A model generated the notes under the pieces. It made no database searches and was not told the origin of the DNA. It saw nothing but the letters and a program-made list of their open reading frames with translations. The position numbers were made by a program, and so were the translations under genes. Positions 52,792 through 59,488 of a stretch of 64,000 nt of DNA are shown here, piece by piece (position 1 is the first letter of the stretch; each line of letters begins with the position of its first letter). The stretch spans positions 28,380 through 92,379 of the forward strand of contig CAXYYJ010000015.1 in the NCBI GenBank assembly GCA_964293475.1, written 5' to 3'. The stretch comes from UBA12170 sp964293475. Lineage in GTDB: Bacteria > Bacteroidota > Bacteroidia > Bacteroidales > UBA12170.

Positions 52792-53478
52792 GCTTATCTT
52801 CAGAAGCTTATCCTTGTCTAAAATTTCGAAGTGATGTTGATCGCAAATGATAATTTTCTCCTCAGAGAAATCTTTTAAAATTCGGATTACAGTTTCTTTG
52901 GTCATTGCGGACAAATCGGCCAAATCCTGGCGGGATAGCTTTGTATCGAAAACATCGTTTCTATATATTTCATTGGCCAGGTAAAGAAGGCATTCAGCCA
53001 TTTTTCCATGAGTTTGCTTAAGCGTTAAGCTCATGAGTTTGTTAAGCTGATTAATTATTATTTCATTAATATGCTTTACTATGGCAACACTGTATTCAGC
53101 ATTTGATTGCATAATATCTTTTTGTTGTTGCACTTCAATGTAACAGGCGGTGGTATCGTCTAAGGCTACAACAGTAAAGTGATGTCGGTTATCTACCAAA
53201 AATCCAGGGCCTAAAATCATTTCTACTGGCTTCGAAATTTTCATTAAAATTCGTCTTTCGGAGTTGGGGTCTTCCAGATAAATTTTAACCATGCCGCTGG
53301 TAATGCATATCATGTGGGTTAAAGGACCCCCTGTTTTAAATATAGTTTCGCCAGCCTTAAAATGCACTTCCTGCCGTTCCCTGTCAACGGTACTCAACTG
53401 TTCATCATTCATGTAACAGAATGAGTTAAGTTTATGATTGCAATTAAAACAACTTGAATCTTTAGTAAAACTTGCCAT
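52780..53478 (-). CDS. FNR-type Crp-family regulator with four conserved cysteines
   Basis: A 232-residue Crp/Fnr regulator with a cyclic-nucleotide-like domain and C-terminal helix-turn-helix (KLSRQDLADLSAMTKETVIR). Cysteines at 10, 13 and 21 in SSCFNCNHKLNSFCYM, plus Cys112 in DDTTACYIEVQ, match the spacing and positions of the four [4Fe-4S] ligands in E. coli FNR. An oxygen- or nitric-oxide-sensitive Fe-S switch is therefore likely. It is divergent from the multiheme cytochrome locus, and a near-perfect FNR box lies in the shared spacer. Confidence 0.88.
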   Translation of the reverse strand: MASFTKDSSCFNCNHKLNSFCYMNDEQLSTVDRERQEVHFKAGETIFKTGGPLTHMICITSGMVKIYLEDPNSERRILMKISKPVEMILGPGFLVDNRHHFTVVALDDTTACYIEVQQQKDIMQSNAEYSVAIVKHINEIIINQLNKLMSLTLKQTHGKMAECLLYLANEIYRNDVFDTKLSRQDLADLSAMTKETVIRILKDFSEEKIIICDQHHFEILDKDKLLKISKAG

Positions 53479-53536
53479 TTTTATAAATTAGTTTCTAAAT
53501 AATTTTCGAAAGTAGCAATAAATATCAATACAAAGA

Positions 53537-53550
53537 ATGATTTATATCAA
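53537..53550. promoter_or_regulatory. FNR-type operator ATGAT-TTAT-ATCAA
   Basis: Nine of ten defined bases match TTGATnnnnATCAA. The site lies in the 210-base divergent spacer, 59 bases from the regulator start and 139 bases before the hexaheme gene. A degenerate TAATATTG (53647-53654), near the TAnnTTTG consensus, lies downstream toward the cytochrome gene. Confidence 0.6.
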
Positions 53551-53688
53551 TTTTAACCTGTTTTATATCATTTCAATAAAAATGATTATCAATGCAAAGC
53601 CGCATAACATCACCAATGGTCATGGTTTTACTTTTTCAAAATGAATTAATATTGTTACAAGAAAAACAATAACGAAAAATACATTATT

Positions 53689-54720
53689 ATGAAAAAGAAT
53701 TTGACTTTTTATTTGCTAATGAGTATGCTCGTTGTTCTTTCAGTTTCCTTAACCAATTGTACAAAAGAGGGACCAGCCGGACCAGCCGGAACTAATGGAA
53801 CCAATGGAACAGATGGTGAAGACGGAATTAATGGAACAGACGGAACAGCTACTTGTATTTTATGTCACGACAACTCTCAGAATTTATCTGCCAAAGTTAA
53901 TCAGTGGGAGGCTTCGTTACACGCTACCGGTACTGCTTTTGCCCGTAATACAGGCGAATGCGCAGTATGTCACACCAGTCAGGGATTCCGTGGCAATCTT
54001 GATGGTAGTTTTGATTGGACTGCCGAAGGTGCCATGATTTCTAATCCAAATCCTCCTAACTGCTACACTTGTCACAATGTTCATGACACTTACACTACCG
54101 GCGACTGGGCTTTAACTGCATCTGGAGCTGTAGCTTTAAGAAACACAACTGAAACTTTTGATTTTGGTAACGGTGGTTTATGTGCCAGCTGTCACCAGGG
54201 TCGTACTGTTGCTCCTTGGCCAGTAGCCGGCGGAGCAGAAATTGCAGTAACTAGCACACGTTATGGAGTTCACCACGGACCACAAGCCAATGCTATTGCA
54301 GGATTAGGTTTGTTCGAAGTTGGAACTATCAACAGAACACATGCTCACCAAAATGTTGAGAACACATGTACAACCTGCCACATGGGCGAGGCATCAGGCG
54401 TAACAACCGGAGGTCACACCTTTATGTATAACAATACAGGTTGTGTTAGTTGCCACTCCGACTTAACAAGTTTAGCTACCAATACTGAAGAACTTCAGGC
54501 TGAAGTAACAGCTATGCTTGCCGAGCTAAAACTCTTATTAGATGAAAGAGGAATTACAGCCGCAGGAAGCGATAACTCTCTTGCTGGAACTTATCCAGGT
54601 GTTGTTGCTGGTGCTTGTTTAAACTACAAAGCTCTTACAGAAGATAAAAGCTTTGGCGTTCACAACCCAACTTATATCAAATCAGTATTGCAGAATTCAA
54701 TTGATGCTTTACAGAATTAG
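53689..54720 (+). CDS. Hexaheme c-type cytochrome lipoprotein with collagen-like stalk
   Basis: A 343-residue lipoprotein: signal ending SLTNC (Cys24), then nine consecutive Gly-X-Y triplets at residues 28-54 (GPAGPAGTNGTNGTDG...), then six CxxCH heme-binding motifs (CILCH, CAVCH, CYTCH, CASCH, CTTCH, CVSCH). The collagen-like stretch would hold the heme domain away from the membrane surface. No enzyme domain is recognised, so electron transfer is the likely role. It is the first gene of the plus-strand cytochrome cluster and ends at a terminator, so it may be transcribed both alone and with what follows. Confidence 0.85.
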   Translation: MKKNLTFYLLMSMLVVLSVSLTNCTKEGPAGPAGTNGTNGTDGEDGINGTDGTATCILCHDNSQNLSAKVNQWEASLHATGTAFARNTGECAVCHTSQGFRGNLDGSFDWTAEGAMISNPNPPNCYTCHNVHDTYTTGDWALTASGAVALRNTTETFDFGNGGLCASCHQGRTVAPWPVAGGAEIAVTSTRYGVHHGPQANAIAGLGLFEVGTINRTHAHQNVENTCTTCHMGEASGVTTGGHTFMYNNTGCVSCHSDLTSLATNTEELQAEVTAMLAELKLLLDERGITAAGSDNSLAGTYPGVVAGACLNYKALTEDKSFGVHNPTYIKSVLQNSIDALQN

Positions 54721-54744
54721 TCTTTGAATTTGAAATTGTTAATG

Positions 54745-54774
54745 AAGGCTTCAATTTGGTTGAGGCCTTTTTTT
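54745..54774 (+). terminator. Terminator or attenuator after the hexaheme gene
   Basis: AAGGCTTCAA (54745-54754) pairs with TTGAGGCCTT (54760-54769, one G-T pair), then T-tract to 54774. It lies between the first and second cytochrome genes. Confidence 0.75.
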
Positions 54775-54861
54775 AACTATATCATCAACAATTTGATTTT
54801 GGTCTCAAAAAACACGATAATTCTTTATAAAGACAAATTTTATTACTAATAAACCAAAAAG

Positions 54862-55251
54862 ATGAAAAAATTAATTATTTATGGTATTTTCTTGGTCAGC
54901 AGCACATTGTTTCTGGCCTCTTGTCAATATAAGTATACTGTAGAACCAATCATACCACCACCAGATCCAACAGATACAATATACTTTGCAGCAGATATTT
55001 TACCCATCTGGAACAATGGGAATTTGTGCACATCGTGCCATAAAACAGGTGCTACCGCCCCTGATTTAACTGCCGGTAATGCCTATTCGGCTCTTACATC
55101 ATCAGGACTAATTGATTTGGATGCTCCCGAATCGAGTATCATCTATGCCTATCCGTTAAAAGCATCGAGTACTCACAGTTGGAAAAAATACTCCGACTCT
55201 CAGGCTGCCTTGCTTCTTCAATGGATTCAACAAGGAGCCTTAAATAATTAA
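54862..55251 (+). CDS. Monoheme c-type cytochrome lipoprotein
   Basis: A 129-residue protein with a lipoprotein signal (LVSSTLFLASC), a short proline-rich linker (EPIIPPPDPTD) and one heme motif, CTSCH, in NGNLCTSCHKTGATAPDL. The rest resembles the small cytochrome-c-like domains found at the cell surface in Bacteroidota and Planctomycetes (DILPIW at the start, ALLLQWIQQGALNN at the end). It would serve as a small electron carrier. It lies 23 bases before the DUF5777 barrel gene. Confidence 0.82.
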   Translation: MKKLIIYGIFLVSSTLFLASCQYKYTVEPIIPPPDPTDTIYFAADILPIWNNGNLCTSCHKTGATAPDLTAGNAYSALTSSGLIDLDAPESSIIYAYPLKASSTHSWKKYSDSQAALLLQWIQQGALNN

Positions 55252-55274
55252 TCGAACTCAAACACTTGTTTACT

Positions 55275-56192
55275 ATGAAAAGAAATATAGCAATATTGAT
55301 CGTAGTGTTTTTAGCTTCTGTTAGCTCTTTTGCGCAGGATGATGAAGCAACACAAAAAAAACAAATTGACAAACCAGTCAGCGAAATGTTCAACAGTGGT
55401 ATTATGATGGATGAGCAAACAACTCAAATCCCCAATAAAAACACACTGGAAATGATTATCATTCATCGTTTTGGTTTATTGAGTTCCAATGGCATCAAGG
55501 ATTTATATGGCATTTATGCTCCATCGGCAAATACCAAAATGGGTTTGAACTACACCATTATGAAAAATCTGGAGCTTGGATATGGCATAACAAGAAAAAA
55601 CATGTACAGTGATTTTCATGTGAAGTATAAGATTCTGTCACAAACAAGAAACAATACTATTCCGCTTGATGTGGTAGTATTTGCCAATATGGCCATTGAC
55701 GGACAAAACGAATCTGTTTATAAAACCGTAACAGAAGATTCCACCTATAAATTTGCCAACAGGCTTTCCTATTTTACTCAGATTATCATTGGTAGAAAAT
55801 TTACCAACTGGTTTTCGCTGGCTGTAAATGGTAGCTTTTCACACTACAATACAGTTCCAGGCATTGTAGAACGTATAAAAGGAATGGATCACGATAAAAT
55901 TGGTGTAGGTATTTTGGGAAGAATTCGCTTTTCACCCCAATCTTCCATTATTTTCCATTATTCCATGCCTCTATTTATTAAAGGCCTTTCGGAAAATAAC
56001 GAAACCACATTTAGCCCACTGCCAAATTTTGGCTTTGGATATCAAGTGGCCACCGCTACCCATGCCTTCGAAATTTTCTTCACAACTGCCAATGGTATTG
56101 TTCCGCAGGACAATTATGTATGGAACAATTCAGACTGGACCAAAGGAGATTTCAGATTTGGCTTCACCATTACCAGATTGTGGGAATTCTAA
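55275..56192 (+). CDS. DUF5777 outer-membrane beta-barrel protein
   Basis: About 305 residues with a signal peptide (MKRNIAILIVVFLASVSSFA), followed by alternating hydrophobic beta-strand segments (MGLNYTIMKNLELGYGITRK, FSLAVNGSFSHYNTVPGI) and a C-terminal aromatic end (FRFGFTITRLWEF). The protein matches the DUF5777 family of Bacteroidota beta-barrels, which I recall as often near cytochromes. No heme motif is present. It is a candidate outer-membrane component for the electron-transfer cluster. The start is ATG 55275; TTG 55266 is less likely. A hairpin follows the gene. Confidence 0.8.
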   Translation: MKRNIAILIVVFLASVSSFAQDDEATQKKQIDKPVSEMFNSGIMMDEQTTQIPNKNTLEMIIIHRFGLLSSNGIKDLYGIYAPSANTKMGLNYTIMKNLELGYGITRKNMYSDFHVKYKILSQTRNNTIPLDVVVFANMAIDGQNESVYKTVTEDSTYKFANRLSYFTQIIIGRKFTNWFSLAVNGSFSHYNTVPGIVERIKGMDHDKIGVGILGRIRFSPQSSIIFHYSMPLFIKGLSENNETTFSPLPNFGFGYQVATATHAFEIFFTTANGIVPQDNYVWNNSDWTKGDFRFGFTITRLWEF

Positions 56193-56200
56193 ATGAACAC

Positions 56201-56240
56201 AACACAGGCGCATGGCTAATACTCTGCGCCTGTGTTATTT
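56201..56240 (+). terminator. Long hairpin after the DUF5777 gene
   Basis: AACACAGGCGCA (56201-56212) pairs perfectly with TGCGCCTGTGTT (56225-56236), 12 bp, 12-base loop. The following ATTT is a weak T-tract, so it may be a partial terminator or an mRNA-stabilising end. Confidence 0.6.
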
Positions 56241-56257
56241 AACAAACTATTGATATC

Positions 56258-57751
56258 ATGAAACTACCAAAGTCATTTTATAGCTGGACTACCATTGCCG
56301 GGGCCGTATTAGCCTCAGTTAGTTTTTTGCTCATTTTATTCACTTTGGCCATATCTTTCATTTTCCCCGCAGAGACCGGTAACTATTTGGGTCTCTTTAC
56401 TTTTATTATTTTACCCGTTTTTCTTATCATAGGTTTTATAATGATTCCTCTTGGAGCCATTAAAAAAATGAGAAAAGATAAAAAGGGAATCGTTGAAGAA
56501 GAGATAAAATTCCCTGTGGTAGATTTAAATCAACCTGCACAGCGAACTGTTGTTATCATCTTTATTATTGGCACCGCATTCTTTTTGTTTTTTACTGCTT
56601 TGGGCAGTTATGAGGTGTTTCATTATACCGAATCCAACGAGTTTTGCGGTACTCTTTGCCACAGTGTGATGGAGCCGGAATATGTGACTTATCATAGCTC
56701 GGCACATGCCCGGGTTAATTGTGTGGAATGTCACGTGGGCTCGGGTGCAAGCTGGTATATAAAATCGAAGTTATCAGGCCTTTATCAGGTCTATTCAGTA
56801 TTAACACATTCCTATTCTACTCCGATAGAAACCCCGCTACACGATTTAAGGCCAGCTCAGGAAACCTGTGAAAAATGCCACTGGCCCGAAAAATTTTATG
56901 ATCCTAAATATGTTACAAAAAAGCATTTTCTTAGTGATCCAGAGAACACAGAATGGGATATCCACCTTCTTATGAAAATTGGCCCAAAACATAAAGCATT
57001 AGGTCAATCAGAAGGAATTCACTGGCATATTAATCCCAATGTTAAAATAGAATACACCTCTTCATCATGGAAAAGAGACACCATTGTTGAAGTTAAATAT
57101 ACATCACTTCTTACAGGGGAAACGAGAACCTATATTAACGAAAACCTCGCAAACCTAAAAAACGAAAAGTCTGAAACCAAAACCATGGATTGCTTAGATT
57201 GTCATAACAGACCCTCGCATAATTATTTGGCACCAACGCATTTTGTTGACAATGGCATTGCTTCTGGTGAGATTTCACGAAGCATTCCCGATATAAAAAG
57301 CGTTATCATGGGAGTCTTGATAAAGGATTTTGGTACCGTTGACAGCGCAAAAAATTATATATCAAGTCAAATTAGCGAGCATTACCAAAACAATTTCGAG
57401 GAATATTATGCCGAAAACAAAGAGTTAGTGGACAGAGCCATTGTTGCCGTGCAGAATGGATATGCTAAGAATGTCTTTCCAAAAATGAAAGCAAGTTGGA
57501 AATCATACCCTAATTATATGGGTCATGTGGAGTCGATGGGTTGTTTTAGATGTCATAACAACAATTTTACAAGCAGCGACGGACATACAATCAGCAGAGA
57601 ATGTACACTGTGCCATTCAATAAAAGCACAAGGACCCGCCAACGCATTGGTTTATGCTCAGGCCGACAGTGCTCTTATCTTTAATCATCCTTTTGATATG
57701 ACCGACTGGCAGGATACCGACTGTTTTGAATGTCATAAGGAGCTGTTTTAG
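56258..57751 (+). CDS. NapC/NirT-type heptaheme membrane cytochrome (ImcH-like)
   Basis: A 497-residue protein: three N-terminal helices (residues ~12-36, 44-66, 97-117), then seven heme motifs. The first is a CX3CH (C130GTLCH135) followed by M138, where NapC/NrfH proteins carry CxxCHxM; the rest are CVECH, CEKCH, CLDCH, CFRCH, CTLCH and CFECH. Size, helix count and heme count match Geobacter ImcH, an inner-membrane quinol oxidase of extracellular respiration. No alignment was run. It likely oxidises menaquinol and passes electrons to periplasmic carriers. Start ATG 56258, after a hairpin. Confidence 0.85.
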   Translation: MKLPKSFYSWTTIAGAVLASVSFLLILFTLAISFIFPAETGNYLGLFTFIILPVFLIIGFIMIPLGAIKKMRKDKKGIVEEEIKFPVVDLNQPAQRTVVIIFIIGTAFFLFFTALGSYEVFHYTESNEFCGTLCHSVMEPEYVTYHSSAHARVNCVECHVGSGASWYIKSKLSGLYQVYSVLTHSYSTPIETPLHDLRPAQETCEKCHWPEKFYDPKYVTKKHFLSDPENTEWDIHLLMKIGPKHKALGQSEGIHWHINPNVKIEYTSSSWKRDTIVEVKYTSLLTGETRTYINENLANLKNEKSETKTMDCLDCHNRPSHNYLAPTHFVDNGIASGEISRSIPDIKSVIMGVLIKDFGTVDSAKNYISSQISEHYQNNFEEYYAENKELVDRAIVAVQNGYAKNVFPKMKASWKSYPNYMGHVESMGCFRCHNNNFTSSDGHTISRECTLCHSIKAQGPANALVYAQADSALIFNHPFDMTDWQDTDCFECHKELF

Positions 57752-57900
57752 TGAAATTTAATAAGATCGAAATATAGTGTATAACAAAAATAAAAATATG
57801 AATTAACCAATTTGAGTCTTCTTCCCTAATGAACGAAAAGAAATGTGTAAAAGCATTTTTTCGATGAGTTGGGTTGAAAATTAAATAAAAAATAAAACAC

Positions 57901-58842
57901 ATGAAACGACTTTTATTTATTTACTTATTACTCTTAATGCACATTCCTCTGATTGCTCAAGAGGAAAATGCAGCGGAAGTAAAACATTCTGAAGGCAATA
58001 GCTACTGTTTGAATTGCCACGGCGGGCCTACCTACAGCTTTTTCAATGAAGTGGCCGATGCAAAAATCTCAAAGCGGATGAACCCCTATTTTATTATTGA
58101 CTCCGTTTTGTACTACGACCAAAATCATAAATCGTTCGAGTGTACAGACTGCCACTCATCGGAATACCAAACTTTTCCTCACAGCAATGACCTTCAAATG
58201 GAAGCTCTGCCAAGCTGTTTAGACTGCCATGAGGGTGATGATGCAACTGCACAATACAATTTCGAGAAAATCAATGAGGAATTTCTTGCCAGCAAACATT
58301 CCACAGAGCACAGTAGCCAATTCACTTGCTATATGTGTCACGACCCGCATACCTATAAAATTAATGCCCGAAATAATAGTAATATTTCACAAACTATTGT
58401 TTACGATAATAATATTTGTCTTAGCTGCCACGCCGATGTGAATAAATATCAACTTATCACCTCCAATGTAAATCCAAATGTTACTGAGAGTCACGATTGG
58501 CTTCCAAACCAGATTTCACACTTTGCTCATGTTCGCTGTATAGAGTGTCATGCGCATACAACAAACGAAACCATGGTGGCACATCAAATTCAGGGGAAAG
58601 AGAACGCAGTTAAAAAATGCGTGGAATGTCACTCAAAAAACTCCACATTAATGGCATCTCTCTACAAATTCCAGGCGTTGGAAAACCGAAATAAATATGG
58701 TTTTTTTAATGCAGAAACTCTCAGTGAAACCTATATTATCGGCGCAAACAGAAACTATTATCTCAATTTGATAAGTGCTGTGATTTTTGGTTTCGTAATT
58801 TTAGGTATCGTAATTCATGCAATTTTAAGAATGATAAAATAA
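57901..58842 (+). CDS. Heptaheme c-type cytochrome with C-terminal membrane anchor (CbcA-like)
   Basis: A 313-residue exported protein (signal MKRLLFIYLLLLMHIPLIAQ) with seven heme motifs (CLNCH, CTDCH, CLDCH, CYMCH, CLSCH, CIECH, CVECH) and one C-terminal helix (AVIFGFVILGIVIHAILRMI). Its stop codon overlaps the next start (TAATG), so the b-type cytochrome that follows is translationally coupled. This c-heme plus b-cytochrome pairing recalls Geobacter CbcBA, which oxidises quinol for electron transfer at low potential. Sequence identity was not tested. A 149-base gap separates it from the ImcH-like gene. Confidence 0.85.
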   Translation: MKRLLFIYLLLLMHIPLIAQEENAAEVKHSEGNSYCLNCHGGPTYSFFNEVADAKISKRMNPYFIIDSVLYYDQNHKSFECTDCHSSEYQTFPHSNDLQMEALPSCLDCHEGDDATAQYNFEKINEEFLASKHSTEHSSQFTCYMCHDPHTYKINARNNSNISQTIVYDNNICLSCHADVNKYQLITSNVNPNVTESHDWLPNQISHFAHVRCIECHAHTTNETMVAHQIQGKENAVKKCVECHSKNSTLMASLYKFQALENRNKYGFFNAETLSETYIIGANRNYYLNLISAVIFGFVILGIVIHAILRMIK

Positions 58843-59450
58843 TGGAAGAGAAATTATATTTATACCCCGTTTGGGTTCGAATTTGGCATATGCTTAATGC
58901 CTTACTTTATTTGCTATTAATATTTACAGGCTTAAGTCTTCAGTACTCCAGCACTGAATTTTCACTCATACCTTTTAATTATGCTGTTACCATTCACAAT
59001 ATTGCAGGAATAGTGCTTTTGGCCAACTACATTTTATTTTTAGCAGGGAATAGGTTCACTTCCAATGGAATGTATTACCAATTTCATATTAAAGGAATGG
59101 GAGAAAGAGTGATGAAACAGTTCAAATATTACACCTTTGGCGTTTTTAAAAAGGAGAAATCCCCATTTCCCATTACAAAGGATCGGAAATTCAATCCACT
59201 ACAAAAACTTACCTACGCCATAGTGATGTATATATTTGTTCCTATTATTCTTGCATCTGGCTTTGGTTTGTTTTTTCCGGAAATTCTTCCTGACAAATTT
59301 TTATTTATGAGCGGCATTCATTTTGTTGATCTTGTGCATATTATAACTGGCTTTGGACTTTCCCTATTTATGGTTATCCACATTTATTTCTGCACATTTG
59401 GTAAAACGCCTGGTGCCAATTTCAAAAGCATGTTAAATGGATGGCATTAA
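58842..59450 (+). CDS. Cytochrome b561/FdnI-like membrane subunit (CbcB-like)
   Basis: A 202-residue protein with four helices. The likely heme-ligand histidines are in PVWVRIWHMLNALL (helix 1), VTIHNIAG (helix 2), MSGIHFVDLVHIITG and LFMVIHIYFCTFGKT (helix 4), the pattern of diheme b561/FdnI/HydC subunits that exchange electrons with menaquinone. The start ATG overlaps the last base of the heptaheme gene. It is not the same family as respiratory bc1 cytochrome b. Together with the preceding gene it forms a likely quinol-oxidising module. Confidence 0.85.
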   Translation: MEEKLYLYPVWVRIWHMLNALLYLLLIFTGLSLQYSSTEFSLIPFNYAVTIHNIAGIVLLANYILFLAGNRFTSNGMYYQFHIKGMGERVMKQFKYYTFGVFKKEKSPFPITKDRKFNPLQKLTYAIVMYIFVPIILASGFGLFFPEILPDKFLFMSGIHFVDLVHIITGFGLSLFMVIHIYFCTFGKTPGANFKSMLNGWH

Positions 59451-59488
59451 AAACCACAGAACTAACTAAAAAACTAAACTACCTAAAA

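Noticed and set aside
53580..53594. Second FNR box (aatgattatcaatg)
   Set aside because: The half-sites TGAT and ATCA are separated by one base, not the four-base gap needed.
59441..59488. Start of the 19-heme protein inside the previous gene
   Set aside because: The 16 added residues lie before a good signal peptide that starts at 59489.
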